This document shows, piece after piece, positions 1 to 9,456 of a stretch of 64,000 nt of DNA. How positions within the stretch are numbered: position 1 is the first letter of the stretch; each line of letters starts with the position of its first letter. Location of the stretch: contig NZ_CP029693.1 of assembly GCF_003228315.1 (NCBI RefSeq), forward strand, positions 3,356,001 through 3,420,000. The letters are read 5' to 3'. A program made the translations under genes and the position numbers. The DNA is from Pseudomonas putida. GTDB lineage: Bacteria; Pseudomonadota; Gammaproteobacteria; Pseudomonadales; Pseudomonadaceae. The notes beneath the pieces were generated by a model that saw only the letters and a program-made list of their open reading frames with translations, searched no databases and was not told where the DNA came from.

Positions 1-1223
1 TCGAAGGCGTCGATATCGAAACCGACGATAGGCAGGACGCCATCGTCGGCCAGGATGCCGATGACGCGCCGGTGGTGCGCTTCGTCCACAAGATGCTGCT
101 CGACGCGATCAGGAGCGGCTCTTCCGACCTGCATTTCGAGCCCTACGAGAAAATCTTTCGCGTGCGTGTGCGCACCGACGGCATCCTGCACGAAGTCGCC
201 AAGCCACCGATCCAGCTGGCTGGGCGCATCGCGGCGCGGCTGAAGGTCATGGCCAGCCTCGACATCTCAGAACGTCGCAAGCCACAGGACGGGCGGATCA
301 AGATGCGCCTGTCGAAAAGCCGGTCGATCGATTTTCGGGTCAACACACTGCCCACCCTGTGGGGCGAGAAAGTGGTGATCCGGATCCTCGATCCGTCCAG
401 CGCGCAAATGGGTATCGACGCCCTCGGTTACGAGCCCGACCAGCAAGCGTTGTACATGGACGCGCTCAAGCAGCCCCAGGGGATGATTCTGGTGACAGGC
501 CCCACCGGTTCCGGCAAGACCGTGTCGCTCTACACCGGGCTGAACATTCTCAATACCGTCGACATCAACATCTCCACCGCCGAAGACCCGGTGGAGATCA
601 ATATGGAAGGCATCAACCAGGTCAACGTCAATTCGAAACAAGGCATGGATTTCGCCCAGGCGCTGCGTTCGTTCCTGCGTCAGGACCCGGACGTGATCAT
701 GGTCGGCGAAATCCGCGATCTGGAAACCGCTGAAATCGCCATCAAGGCGGCCCAGACCGGGCACCTGGTGCTGTCGACCCTGCACACCAACAGCGCCGCG
801 CAAACCCTCACCCGCCTGCACAACATGGGCATCCAGGGTTTCAACATCGCCACTTCCGTCAGCCTGATCATCGCCCAGCGCCTGGCGCGCAAACTGTGCA
901 GCCATTGCCGGACAACCCTCGACATCCCCCGCGAGACATTGATCAAAGAGGGCTTCCCCGAGGAACGCATCGGCTCCTTCACGATCTATGGGCCGGTGGG
1001 TTGCGAACACTGCAACGGCGGTTACAAGGGGCGCGTGGGGATTTATGAAGTGGTGAAGAACACGCCGGACTTGCAGCGCCTGATCATGGCCGAAGGTAAC
1101 GCACTGCAAATCGATGAGCAGATGCGCAAGGACGGCTTCAATGACTTGCGCACCTCGGGCTTGCACAAAGCCATGCAAGGCATCACCAGCCTTGAGGAAA
1201 TCAACCGGGTCACCAAGGACTGA
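1..1223 (+). CDS. pilB: Type IV pilus assembly ATPase PilB (5' end outside the window)
   Basis: This is the C-terminal 406 codons of the hexameric ATPase that powers pilus extension at the inner membrane. The reading frame is open from base 3, so the start lies upstream of the window. Visible features are the GspE-type linker region (DLHFEPYE), a Walker A motif GPTGSGKT near base 500, a Walker B and Asp box region (VIMVGEIRD near 700), a His box (STLHTN near 780) and the paired CxxC zinc motifs (CSHC and CEHC) near 895 and 1005 that are typical of extension rather than retraction ATPases. The pilC start follows after two bases, and pilC-pilD are the expected downstream partners. Confidence 0.96.
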   Translation, partial: EGVDIETDDRQDAIVGQDADDAPVVRFVHKMLLDAIRSGSSDLHFEPYEKIFRVRVRTDGILHEVAKPPIQLAGRIAARLKVMASLDISERRKPQDGRIKMRLSKSRSIDFRVNTLPTLWGEKVVIRILDPSSAQMGIDALGYEPDQQALYMDALKQPQGMILVTGPTGSGKTVSLYTGLNILNTVDINISTAEDPVEINMEGINQVNVNSKQGMDFAQALRSFLRQDPDVIMVGEIRDLETAEIAIKAAQTGHLVLSTLHTNSAAQTLTRLHNMGIQGFNIATSVSLIIAQRLARKLCSHCRTTLDIPRETLIKEGFPEERIGSFTIYGPVGCEHCNGGYKGRVGIYEVVKNTPDLQRLIMAEGNALQIDEQMRKDGFNDLRTSGLHKAMQGITSLEEINRVTKD

Positions 1224-1225
1224 AC

Positions 1226-2443
1226 ATGGCGGTCAAAGCGGCAAAAATCAGCACCTACGCCTGGGAAGGCACCGACCGCAAAGGTACGAAAGTCACCGGC
1301 GAGCTGAGCGGCCAGAACCCGGCCCTAATCAAGGCGCAACTGCGCAAGCAAGGCATCAACCCCGGCCGGGTGCGCAAGAAAACGCCCTCCCTGCTCAACC
1401 TGGGCAAGGGCATCAAGGCCAAGGACATCGCCCTGTTCACCCGGCAGATGGCGACCATGATGAAAGCCGGCGTGCCCTTGCTGCAGTCGTTCGACATCAT
1501 CGGCGAAGGCTTCGACAACCCGGCCATGCGCACGCTGGTAGATGAGGTCAAACAGGAAGTCGCCGCTGGCAACAGCTTCGCCGCAGCCCTGCGCAAAAAG
1601 CCCAAATACTTCGATGAGTTGTATTGCAACCTGGTGGACGCCGGCGAGCAGGCCGGCGCCCTGGATACCCTGCTGGAGCGGGTGGCGACCTATAAGGAAA
1701 AGAGCGAAAGCCTCAAGGCCAAGATCAAGAAAGCCATGACCTACCCGCTGGCGGTGATATTCGTCGCCACCATCGTGACGGGGATTCTGCTGGTCAAAGT
1801 GGTGCCGCAATTTCAGTCGGTGTTCGCAAGCTTTGGTGCTGAATTGCCGGCATTTACCGTGATGGTCATCGGCCTGTCGCACTTCATGCAGGACTGGTGG
1901 TGGGCGATGCTCGGCGGCTTGATCGCGGCGATCCTGGGCATGCGCCACGGGCTCAAGACGTCGCAGGCTTTGCGTGATCGAGTGGATGCGTGGCTGCTGA
2001 AAGTACCCCTTGTAGGCGCCCTGCTGTACAAGTCCGCCGTGGCCCGTTTTGCCCGCACTCTGTCGACCACCTTTGCCGCTGGCGTACCCCTTGTCGAGGC
2101 CCTGGATTCCGTGGCGGGCGCCGCCGGTAATGTGGTGTTCAAGCGCGCCGTGCTGCGCATCCGGCAGGACGTCTCGACGGGCATGCAATTGAATTTCTCC
2201 ATGCGCACTACCGGGCTTTTTCCGAACATGGCGATCCAGATGACCGCCATTGGCGAAGAGTCCGGCGCACTGGACGAGATGCTGGACAAGGTCGCGGGTT
2301 TCTATGAAGACGAAGTCGACAATATGGTCGACAGCCTCACCAGCCTGATGGAACCGTTCATCATGGTGGTACTGGGTGTTATTGTCGGTGGCCTGGTGGT
2401 TGCGATGTACCTGCCCATCTTCCAACTCGGGTCGACGATCTGA
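1226..2443 (+). CDS. pilC: Type IV pilus inner-membrane platform protein PilC
   Basis: This 405-residue GspF-family protein forms the platform in the inner membrane on which PilB acts. It has two GspF/T2SSF domains. The first contains LFTRQMATMMKAG near residue 70 and the second the matching repeat RFARTLSTTFAAG near residue 273. Hydrophobic segments lie around residues 175-195, 210-235 and 375-400. The length equals that of known PilC proteins. The ATG lies two bases after the pilB stop and the pilD start follows one base after its own stop, so the three genes form one transcription unit. Confidence 0.96.
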   Translation: MAVKAAKISTYAWEGTDRKGTKVTGELSGQNPALIKAQLRKQGINPGRVRKKTPSLLNLGKGIKAKDIALFTRQMATMMKAGVPLLQSFDIIGEGFDNPAMRTLVDEVKQEVAAGNSFAAALRKKPKYFDELYCNLVDAGEQAGALDTLLERVATYKEKSESLKAKIKKAMTYPLAVIFVATIVTGILLVKVVPQFQSVFASFGAELPAFTVMVIGLSHFMQDWWWAMLGGLIAAILGMRHGLKTSQALRDRVDAWLLKVPLVGALLYKSAVARFARTLSTTFAAGVPLVEALDSVAGAAGNVVFKRAVLRIRQDVSTGMQLNFSMRTTGLFPNMAIQMTAIGEESGALDEMLDKVAGFYEDEVDNMVDSLTSLMEPFIMVVLGVIVGGLVVAMYLPIFQLGSTI

Positions 2444-2444
2444 C

Positions 2445-3317
2445 ATGCCCTTGAACGAAATCATGACGCTCTACCCCCTGGCATTCGTGGCAATCGCCGG
2501 TCTGGTGGGGCTGCTGGTCGGCAGCTTTCTCAACGTGGTGATCTGGCGTCTGCCGAAGATGCTCGAACGCGAGTGGCGCGTGCAGGCCCATGAAATCCTC
2601 GGGTTGCCCGAGGAAACGCCACTGCCCACCTACAATCTGCTGCTGCCCCATTCCCAGTGTCCGCGCTGCGAGCACCGGATTCGTGCCTGGGAAAACATTC
2701 CCGTCATCAGCTTTCTCTTTCTGCGCGGACGCTGCTCGGCCTGCGCCACCCCCATCAACAAACGCTACCCGTTGACCGAATTGGCCTGCGGCCTGTTGTC
2801 GGCGTTCGTGGCCTGGCACTTCGGTTTCGGCTGGCAAGCCGGCATGGCGTTGCTGCTGACCTGGGGCTTGTTGGCCATGAGCCAGATCGACGCCGAGCAT
2901 CAACTGCTGCCGGATGTGCTGGTACTGCCGCTGTTGTGGCTGGGACTGATCGTCAATAGCCTCGAGCTGTTCGTGCCCCTGCATGACGCGCTGTGGGGCG
3001 CGGTGGCCGGCTACCTGTTGCTGTGGTCGGTGTTCTGGCTGTTCAAGCTGCTTACCGGCAAGGACGGCATGGGTCACGGTGATTTCAAGCTGCTGGCAAT
3101 GTTCGGGGCCTGGGGCGGCTGGCAGATATTGCCGTTGACCATCCTGCTTTCGTCCTTTGTGGGGGCGATCATCGGCGTGATTTACCTGCGTCTGCGCCGG
3201 GCAAAAACCTCGACGCCCATCCCCTTCGGCCCCTATCTGGCGATTGCCGGCTGGATTGCCATGCTCTGGGGTGGTCAAATAACCGACTTCTATTGGCAGT
3301 TTGTCGGTTTGAAATGA
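2445..3317 (+). CDS. pilD: Prepilin peptidase / N-methyltransferase PilD
   Basis: PilD is a bifunctional inner-membrane enzyme that cleaves the leader of type IV pilins and type II secretion pseudopilins and methylates the new N-terminal residue. The 290-residue product has the cytoplasmic tetracysteine zinc site (C72-x2-C75 and C97-x2-C100) and the two catalytic aspartates D149 (SQIDAEH) and D213 (GMGHGDFK), surrounded by about eight hydrophobic segments. I start it at ATG 2445, one base after pilC; a longer reading frame from 2376 would overlap pilC and add non-homologous residues. It would process the minor pilins encoded at 24.9-31.2 kb. The stop overlaps the coaE start (ATGA). Confidence 0.96.
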   Translation: MPLNEIMTLYPLAFVAIAGLVGLLVGSFLNVVIWRLPKMLEREWRVQAHEILGLPEETPLPTYNLLLPHSQCPRCEHRIRAWENIPVISFLFLRGRCSACATPINKRYPLTELACGLLSAFVAWHFGFGWQAGMALLLTWGLLAMSQIDAEHQLLPDVLVLPLLWLGLIVNSLELFVPLHDALWGAVAGYLLLWSVFWLFKLLTGKDGMGHGDFKLLAMFGAWGGWQILPLTILLSSFVGAIIGVIYLRLRRAKTSTPIPFGPYLAIAGWIAMLWGGQITDFYWQFVGLK

Positions 3318-3937
3318 ATACCCCTGCGCAAAAACCCTGGATTCTCGGCCTCACCGGCGGCATCGGCAGCGGCAAAAGTGCCGCTGCCCAGCATTTCATC
3401 GACCTGGGCGTGCACGTGGTCGACGCCGACCATGCCGCGCGCTGGGTGGTCGAGCCCGGCCGTCCGGCGCTGGCGAAAATCGCCGAACACTTCGGCCCCG
3501 GCGTGTTGCAGGCCGACGGCCAACTGGATCGCGCGGCCCTGCGAAAATTGATCTTCGAGGTAGCGGACGAACGCCGTTGGCTCGAAGCGCTGCTGCATCC
3601 GTTGATCGCCGAGGAAATCGCTCATCACCTGGCACTGGCAAAATCACCTTACGCCATTCTGGTTTCACCGCTGCTGATCGAATCCGGCCAGTACGCCATG
3701 ACCCAGCGAGTGCTGGTGATCGATGCCCCCGAACAGTTGCAGATCGAACGCACCTTGCAGCGTGACCAGACCAGCGAAGAGCAGGTCCAGGCGATCCTCA
3801 AGGCCCAATCCAGCCGCCAGGATCGCGTCAGCCATGCCAACGAGGTGCTGGTCAACGACCGCGACCTCGCCTGGCTGCACAGCGAGGTCGAACGCCTGCA
3901 CCACTTTTACCTTACTTTGCCTGGAGGCCAGTCATGA
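3314..3937 (+). CDS. coaE: Dephospho-CoA kinase
   Basis: CoaE phosphorylates the 3'-hydroxyl of dephospho-CoA, the last step of coenzyme A synthesis, in the cytoplasm. The 207-residue product has the P-loop GGIGSGKS at residues 15-22, the DADHAAR motif near residue 37 and a lid-type region with RQDRVSHAN near residue 176. The start at ATG 3314 overlaps the pilD stop in an ATGA arrangement, and yacG overlaps its own end in the same way. The pilD-coaE-yacG linkage is conserved in gammaproteobacteria. Confidence 0.95.
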   Translation: MNTPAQKPWILGLTGGIGSGKSAAAQHFIDLGVHVVDADHAARWVVEPGRPALAKIAEHFGPGVLQADGQLDRAALRKLIFEVADERRWLEALLHPLIAEEIAHHLALAKSPYAILVSPLLIESGQYAMTQRVLVIDAPEQLQIERTLQRDQTSEEQVQAILKAQSSRQDRVSHANEVLVNDRDLAWLHSEVERLHHFYLTLPGGQS

Positions 3938-4137
3938 GCCAGTACCCAACCGTCGAATGCCCGACCTGCGGCGCACCTGTCGAGTGGAGCCCCGAGAGCC
4001 TGTTCCGGCCCTTTTGCTCCGATCGTTGCAAGCTGATCGACCTGGGCGCGTGGGCCTCGGAAGAACACAAGATTCCGGTGGCCCCGGATGCCGAGGACGA
4101 ACTGTTCAGCGGCGATTTCGAACCCCGTCATCACTGA
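3934..4137 (+). CDS. yacG: DNA gyrase inhibitor YacG (zinc protein)
   Basis: This 67-residue zinc-ribbon protein has four cysteines, C9-x2-C12 and C28-x3-C32, the YacG pattern. In E. coli the family binds GyrB and inhibits gyrase. The sequence between the cysteines ([12 protein letters not shown]) and the [15 protein letters not shown] stretch after them match the family closely, followed by an acidic tail. It overlaps coaE by four bases and ends the pilBCD-coaE run. Confidence 0.92.
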   Translation: MSQYPTVECPTCGAPVEWSPESLFRPFCSDRCKLIDLGAWASEEHKIPVAPDAEDELFSGDFEPRHH

Positions 4138-4167
4138 TACCTGCAAGCACTGACGATTCCAGTCCCG

Positions 4168-4857
4168 TCAGGGACCGGGATCGTCGTCCTTCCACGGCGC
4201 CGACAGATAGCGTGTGCGATTGAAGGTCTCCAGCCATTCCGGGCAGAACACCACCAGCGCGCTGACCACCATGCCGTTGATGAACGCCTCGGGAAAAATG
4301 ATCAGCCACAGGTAGCCGATAAAATCCTCGAGCCAATAAGGCATGGCGAAGCGCTCGTCGAACCACAGCACCGTGAGTGCCAGCAACAGGCACAGCAACG
4401 CCGACAGGGCCGCGGCAAAGAAACCGGACACGAAGATATACACGAAGAGATTGCGCGGCTGTGCACGCTCCACCGCAATCGCACAGCACTCGGTGACCAG
4501 CACCGGCAAGACGATAAACAGTGCGCCGTTGACCCCCATCGCCGTCAGGTCCTGACGCCCCAACAGCACCAGCCCCACCTGCGCCACCAGCCCACCGATG
4601 ATTGCCAGTGGCCAGTCGAGCAACAGCGTCACCGCAGTCATGCCGATGAAGTGATAGGACACGCCAGTATCGAAATCCCGCCGCACCAGCCACAGCAAAA
4701 ACAGCGCGAACACTGTGCCGAGTACCTGATGCTGGCGACGGCTGTCGGTAAACAACTCGACCCAGGGCGCACGACAAATCGCCCAGATAAGCACCGGTAC
4801 ATAGATCAGCCAACCCAGGGTCAGGGTTTCGGGTGACAGCAACTCGACGCCGATCAT
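4168..4857 (-). CDS. CbiM-like / energy-coupling-factor-type membrane permease, solitary
   Basis: This 229-residue, very hydrophobic protein has about six or seven predicted membrane segments and resembles proteins annotated as energy-coupling factor permeases of the CbiM type (SYHFIGMTAVTLL and LIIFPEAFINGMVVSALVVF are the recognisable stretches). True CbiM/NikM proteins start with a metal-binding MHIxDG-like sequence. This one starts MIGVELLS, so that N-terminal site is missing. No ATPase, CbiN or CbiQ partner lies nearby. It is convergent with yacG, with 30 bases between the stops. A substrate cannot be assigned. Confidence 0.7.
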   Translation of the reverse strand: MIGVELLSPETLTLGWLIYVPVLIWAICRAPWVELFTDSRRQHQVLGTVFALFLLWLVRRDFDTGVSYHFIGMTAVTLLLDWPLAIIGGLVAQVGLVLLGRQDLTAMGVNGALFIVLPVLVTECCAIAVERAQPRNLFVYIFVSGFFAAALSALLCLLLALTVLWFDERFAMPYWLEDFIGYLWLIIFPEAFINGMVVSALVVFCPEWLETFNRTRYLSAPWKDDDPGP

Positions 4858-4954
4858 GGCGGGTCACGCTCCGTTGACTTGCCGAAAACGAACAGGACCA
4901 CAGTCTACACCGCGGGCTGAATTGCCTTCGCTCCTACAGGTATTGCATGACTCC

Positions 4955-5024
4955 TGTGGGAGCGAGCCTGCTCGCGAAAAACGTATGGACGACGCGTTCA
5001 TTCAGACAGAGCGCGATTGTTACG
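4955..5024. repeat. Degenerate REPIN relic (left arm plus spacer, right arm lost)
   Basis: A complete REP arm (tgtgggagcgagcctgctcg) is followed by about 45 bases clearly similar to the spacer of the element at 45485-45584, sharing ggac, cgcg, tcattcaga and cgcg in the same order. No closing arm follows. A fragment cgctcctacagg at 4929-4940 just upstream looks like the end of another arm. It lies between the CbiM-like gene and the DUF2790 gene. Confidence 0.75.
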
Positions 5025-5117
5025 TTTCCTGCAACGCTGAATCGGCCCAACGCCCCTTTATCACCCACGACCAAAGCCTAAACTTCAAGCATCAGAATCA
5101 ACCCCGAGCCAACAAAA

Positions 5118-5357
5118 ATGAAAGCCCTGACGACTCTGTTCCTGACCCTCATCGCCACCTCTGCCATGGCCGCCAATGAGCCTTCGGCTACCCCGTACAA
5201 CCCCGCTCAGCCGCTGGACATCGCCAAGGTGGTTTCCGTGTCCGATACCGCGACCGCGTGCGGGGTCGTGCCGGCGACCATGGTCTATGTCGATCATCAG
5301 GGGCAGACCCATCGCGTGACCTACGAGGTCATGGGCAATTGCACCAGCAACCTGTGA
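5118..5357 (+). CDS. Small secreted DUF2790-family protein
   Basis: This 79-residue protein has a signal peptide (MKALTTLFLTLIATSAMA, cleavage expected after ANA-like A18) and a mature part with the PLDIAKVVSVSD...ACGVVPATMVYVDHQG pattern of DUF2790, a family of small periplasmic proteins common in Pseudomonas with no firmly known function. Two cysteines in the mature part could form a disulfide. A CTAAACT sequence at 5078-5084 resembles a sigma-38 type -10 box, 33 bases before the ATG. There is no strong ribosome binding site. Confidence 0.85.
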   Translation: MKALTTLFLTLIATSAMAANEPSATPYNPAQPLDIAKVVSVSDTATACGVVPATMVYVDHQGQTHRVTYEVMGNCTSNL

Positions 5358-5365
5358 TCACCCGC

Positions 5366-6634
5366 TCATAGCAGGGTCCAGGTGTAACTCAGGATCAGAC
5401 GGTTTTCATCGATATCACTGCGATAGTTGGAGCGCGCCATGGCATTGCGCACACGGATGCCGAGGCCCTTGAGACTGCCGCTCTGCACCGCATACCCGAT
5501 ATCCAGATCGCGCTCGCGATCCTTGCCTTCGTAGCCCTTGCCGGTGTCGACGTTGTTGCCGGAGATGTAACGCACCGTGCTAGTCAAGCCCGGCACGCCC
5601 AGGGCGGCAAAATCGTAGTCGTAGCGTGCTTGCCAGGAACGTTCGTCGGTGAAGGCAAACTCGTAGGTCGGCACCTCGTTGCCCAGTGGCGAGATGTTGG
5701 CAAAGACCCGCGGGAAAGCCGTGTCGCCATACATCGCCTGGTACCCGACGTAAAAGGTATGACCGCCGCGCTTGGCCGACAGCAGGGAAAAGAACGCCTG
5801 GTTGTCGATGTTGCCCAGCAGCTTTTTACCGTCCTCGCGGGAATCGAAGTAGCCGAGGTTGGCCCCCAGAACCCAATCCGCCACCGGCTCGCTGTGCTTG
5901 AGGCCAAGAAACCGCTGGTTCTAGATATCTTCCAGTTGCCCGTACCAGGCACTGACCGAGCTGCGCTTTTCGTTGAAGACGTAATCGGCACCAGCAAAAT
6001 TGAAGCCGTCACTGCTGACCTGACGCTGCGGCACGTGGCCGAGCATAGCCTGCATTTTTTCGTCGCCCGCCTCATTGCGCAGGCTCGTTGAACTCAAGTG
6101 GCCACCTTGCAGGGTCAGGCCATTGATCTCGTTGGAAGTGATGCTTGCGCCCTGGTAACTCGGCGGCAGCAGACGGATATCACTGAACACCAGCACCGGC
6201 AGGTTGGGTTGCAGCTCCCCGACTTTCAGCTCGGTTTTGGCGTAACGCATTTTCAACGCGCCCTGCAGACGGCTGTAATTATCCGGCGCGCGCCCGTCAT
6301 CCTGCACCGGCAGCAAACCGGTGTTGACCCGGTCCGGACTGCTGTCCAGCTTGAGGCCGAGCAGACCGATCACGTCCACACCGAAACCGACGGTGCCCTG
6401 GGTGTAACCCGATTTGACGTTGAGGATGAAACCCTGCGCCCACTCTTCGGCCTTCGATTGTTGATTCGCTCCGACGATGTCCGAATAGTCCCGGCTGAAG
6501 TAGTAATTGCGCGCTTGCAAGGTCGCGGTGGTGTCTTCGATGAAGCCTTTCTCGGCAGCCGTCGCGCCGGTGGAAAAACCGGAGGCGACAGCCAGCGACA
6601 ACACGGATCCGGTTGCTGGAAAAATCTGTTTCAT
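5366..6634 (-). pseudogene. benF: OprD-family porin, probably benzoate porin BenF, interrupted by an in-frame amber codon
   Basis: The frame encodes an OprD-type 18-strand outer-membrane porin of 422 residues, the normal length, with a signal peptide ending near ATAAEKGF and the typical [16 protein letters not shown] opening. Codon 238 is TAG (complement of 5921-5923), inside a [21 protein letters not shown] segment where family members usually have tyrosine (DIYxQxF). The frame continues intact to a normal C-terminal LSYTWTLL barrel strand. A single base change from a tyrosine codon explains it. The gene sits 17 bases after benE in a benK-benE-benF block, hence the BenF call. Without suppression the product is a 237-residue truncated barrel. 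A sequencing error is possible. Confidence 0.85.
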
Positions 6635-6651
6635 TGTTTTGTCTCTTATTG

Positions 6652-7872
6652 TTATTGATCGACAGGAACAACTGCTTTTGCTGCAGCGCTCTGGCTGCGG
6701 GTAACGGGACGACGGGCGTTGAGGATCAAGTGGGTGACCATGCCGAAAATCAGCCCCCAGAAAGCCGCGGACAAGCCCAACAGCGACATGCCCGAGGCGG
6801 TCGTCAGGAAAGTCACCAGCGCGGCTTCGCGATCATTCGGCACCGCCATCGAGCCGGCCAGTGCGCCAGCAATCGCGGCGAACAGTGCCAGCCCGGCGAG
6901 GGCCGTGATCAGTTCTTTGGGGAATGCCGAAAACAGCGAAACCAGGGTCGCGCCGAAGATGCCCAGCACCAGGTAACACAAGCCACCCACGATCCCGGCC
7001 ACATAACGTTTGCCGGGATCTTCATGGGCTTCGCGGCCGGTGCAGATGGCAGCGGTGATGGCCGCCAGGTTCAACCCATGGCAGCCGAACGGCGCCAGCA
7101 ACGCCGTACCCAGAGCGCTGCTGGCAATGATCGGGCCGGCCGGCGTTGCATAGCCGCTGGCGCGCAACACCGCCATGCCCGGAACGAACTGCCCGGTCAG
7201 TGCCACCATCACCAGCGGCAAGGCGATGTTCAGCGTCGCGCTCAGGCTGAACGCCGGAGTGATCCACACCGGCGTGGCCAGACCGATGACCAGCGCCTCG
7301 CGGTGCAAGTCGCCGGCAAGAAACGCCATCGAACAGCCCACCAACAGGACCAGCAGCACCGCATAACGCGGCACCAGCCGTTTACCGATCAGATAGGTGG
7401 CAAACATCGCCAGCACCAGCACCGGTTTGCTCTGCAGCGAGACGAACAGCCCGGTGCCGAAGCTGAACAGGATGCCCGCCAGCATCGCGGCTGCCACCGC
7501 TCCCGGCAGCTTGCCGATGATCCGGTCGAACGCCCCCGAGATTCCGACCAGAAACACGATCAGGCTGCTGATCAGGTAGGCGCCCACCGCTTCCGGCATG
7601 GAGATCCCCGGCAGCAACGCCACCAGCAACGCCGAGCCCGGCGCGGACCAGGCGATGATCACCGGCACCCGAAAGCGCAGGCTCAAGCCGATACCGAGTA
7701 CGGCGCTGCCGATGGAAATCGCCCAGACCCACGACGACAGCACTTCCCGCGACAGGTGCGCCGCATCGGCCGCCTGGAAAATGATCACCAGAGGGCCGGC
7801 GTAGGAAATCACCGTGGCGATGAATCCGGCAACGGCCGCCGACAGGGAAAAATCCCGCAGCAATCGGTTCAT
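6652..7872 (-). CDS. benE: Benzoate/H+ symporter family transporter BenE
   Basis: BenE is a 406-residue inner-membrane transporter of the BenE family, with about 11-12 hydrophobic segments. Recognisable family stretches are [15 protein letters not shown] near the N-terminus, [15 protein letters not shown] near residue 70 and [17 protein letters not shown] near residue 263. It would bring benzoate across the inner membrane with protons. Its ATG overlaps the benK stop (ATGA, 7869-7872), so translation is probably coupled. It precedes the porin gene by 17 bases. Confidence 0.93.
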   Translation of the reverse strand: MNRLLRDFSLSAAVAGFIATVISYAGPLVIIFQAADAAHLSREVLSSWVWAISIGSAVLGIGLSLRFRVPVIIAWSAPGSALLVALLPGISMPEAVGAYLISSLIVFLVGISGAFDRIIGKLPGAVAAAMLAGILFSFGTGLFVSLQSKPVLVLAMFATYLIGKRLVPRYAVLLVLLVGCSMAFLAGDLHREALVIGLATPVWITPAFSLSATLNIALPLVMVALTGQFVPGMAVLRASGYATPAGPIIASSALGTALLAPFGCHGLNLAAITAAICTGREAHEDPGKRYVAGIVGGLCYLVLGIFGATLVSLFSAFPKELITALAGLALFAAIAGALAGSMAVPNDREAALVTFLTTASGMSLLGLSAAFWGLIFGMVTHLILNARRPVTRSQSAAAKAVVPVDQ

Positions 7873-9233
7873 GACACTTCGCCCACTGCGCTGTCAGGCA
7901 AGGCTGATTGCAAGCCCTCTGGCTGCCCGACACTGCGCCGACTGCTAACGGCGAACACCGTCATGGCGATGGCAGCAATCGCGCCGGGCAAGGCAAACGC
8001 CATGAAATTCAATTGCAGCGGCAAACTGATGCCAAGCAAGGCACCGCCCAGCAGCGGACCGACGATGGCACCATTGCGCCCGATGCCCGACGCCCAGCCC
8101 AGGCCGGTTGAACGGATGGTCATGGAATAGAACTGCGCGGCACAGGCGTACAGCAAAATCTGCGAGCCGATGGTGGTGGCGCCGGCAATCGCGATCAGCA
8201 GGTACAACACCGGCATCGGGCTGTTGAAGCCCAGCAAGGTGATCGACACCGCACCCACGGCAAAGAACGCTGCCAGCACCCGTGGCAGGTTGAGTTTGTC
8301 CCCCAGCACACCGCCGCCCACCGCTCCGAAAATCGCACCGAAATTAAGCACCAGCAGGAACGACAGGCTCGAACCCAGGCTATAGCCAGCGTTGGCCATC
8401 AGTTTCGGCAGCCAGGAACTCAAGGCGTAGACCATCAACAGGCAGCAGAAGAACGCCAGCCACAACATCAGCGTGCGCAGTGCGCGCCCTTCGCGGAACA
8501 ACTGCAACACTGGCGTGCCGTTGCCCTTCACTTCGCTCATGTGCAGTTGATCGTCGGCCTGTGCGACGTAGGAAGGTTCAATCCGTTGCAGGACGCTGCG
8601 CGCTTCCTGATGGCGCCCCTGGCGCAGCATGAAACCCACCGACTCGGGCAGGAAGTACATGATCAGCGGCAACAGCAGCAACGGCAGGATCGCCACGTAA
8701 AACACCGACTGCCAGCCGAAGCTCGGAATCAGCACGATGCCCAGCCCGGCGGACAACATGCCGCCCACCGAGTAACCGCTGAACATGATCGCCACCAGGG
8801 TGCTGCGGATTTTCTTCGGCGCGTACTCGTTCATCAGCGCGACGACATTGGGCATCACCCCGCCGATGCCCAGGCCGGCGATGAAACGACAGATGCCGAA
8901 TTCAGTAGGGTTTCTGGCGAAACCATTGAGCACGGTGAAACCGCTGAAGAGCATCACACAAATGGTGATGGCTTTCTTGCGACCGATCCGGTCGGACAGC
9001 GGCCCGAAGAACAGCGCGCCGAACATCATGCCGAACAGTGCATAACTCCCCAGCGCCCCCGCTTGCAGCGGACTGAGCCCCCACTCCTTCATCAGCATCG
9101 GCAGGACCACGCCGTAGATCACCAGATCGTAACCATCGAAGATGATGATCAGGGCACACCAGAACAGCACCATCCAGTGAAAGCGGTTGAAACGGGCCTT
9201 GTCGATAACCTCATGTACATCGATCTTGCGCAT
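7869..9233 (-). CDS. benK: Aromatic acid:H+ symporter, MFS family, probably BenK
   Basis: This 454-residue major facilitator protein has 12 predicted membrane segments. It belongs to the aromatic acid:H+ symporter group, shown by FDGYDLVIYGVVLP in the first helix (the conserved DGxD motif) and GPLSDRIGRKK in loop 2-3. PcaK (4-hydroxybenzoate) is the close alternative. The benK-benE-benF order and the XylS/BenR-type operator upstream favour benzoate. It is the first gene of the operon. The start is ATG 9233, with aagagataaacgcc immediately before it and no strong Shine-Dalgarno. Confidence 0.88.
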   Translation of the reverse strand: MRKIDVHEVIDKARFNRFHWMVLFWCALIIIFDGYDLVIYGVVLPMLMKEWGLSPLQAGALGSYALFGMMFGALFFGPLSDRIGRKKAITICVMLFSGFTVLNGFARNPTEFGICRFIAGLGIGGVMPNVVALMNEYAPKKIRSTLVAIMFSGYSVGGMLSAGLGIVLIPSFGWQSVFYVAILPLLLLPLIMYFLPESVGFMLRQGRHQEARSVLQRIEPSYVAQADDQLHMSEVKGNGTPVLQLFREGRALRTLMLWLAFFCCLLMVYALSSWLPKLMANAGYSLGSSLSFLLVLNFGAIFGAVGGGVLGDKLNLPRVLAAFFAVGAVSITLLGFNSPMPVLYLLIAIAGATTIGSQILLYACAAQFYSMTIRSTGLGWASGIGRNGAIVGPLLGGALLGISLPLQLNFMAFALPGAIAAIAMTVFAVSSRRSVGQPEGLQSALPDSAVGEVS

Positions 9234-9296
9234 GGCGTTTATCTCTTGTTGTTGTTTTTCAGGTCGTCGGTAAGACGGCGAACGTCCGTACCGCCG

Positions 9297-9359
9297 ATGC
9301 TAGAGGTGCAAGAGGCAGGTCAATATCCGGGCTGCGCAGATCGCTATCCGTTTTGTGCA
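9297..9359 (-). promoter_or_regulatory. Predicted BenR/XylS-type tandem operator and promoter of benKEF
   Basis: On the minus strand two 15-base direct repeats follow the XylS pattern TGCA-N6-GGNTA. The distal one (9359-9345) is TGCA-N6-GGATA and the proximal one (9338-9324) is TGCG-N6-GGATA. They are separated by exactly six bases, as in the Pm promoter. A -35-like TTGACC (9323-9318) abuts the proximal repeat and a -10-like TAGCAT lies at 9302-9297 after 15 bases. The benK start is 63 bases further on. The regulator (BenR, AraC/XylS family) is not in the window. Confidence 0.75.
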
Positions 9360-9456
9360 GAGGAGGGGTTGCGGGTTGGGGCCGTCGTGCAGGGATTTGC
9401 CGTTGCGCGACAAACTGTTTTCTTTGCGTTCACATTTGAGCGCTAAGCTTGGGCCT

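Noticed and set aside
4858..5117. Cobalamin or other metal riboswitch upstream of the CbiM-like gene
   Set aside because: No B12-box or other conserved riboswitch core could be seen; the region holds only REP remnants and the upstream region of the DUF2790 gene.
6613..8130. A 505-codon plus-strand frame opposite benE
   Set aside because: Low-complexity Gln/Arg/His-rich translation with no family resemblance; benE on the other strand is unambiguous.
9355..9456. N-terminal extension of the DUF1780 protein by 34 residues
   Set aside because: It would start within the BenR-type operator, and the extra residues look unlike protein sequence; ATG 9457 gives the usual family length.
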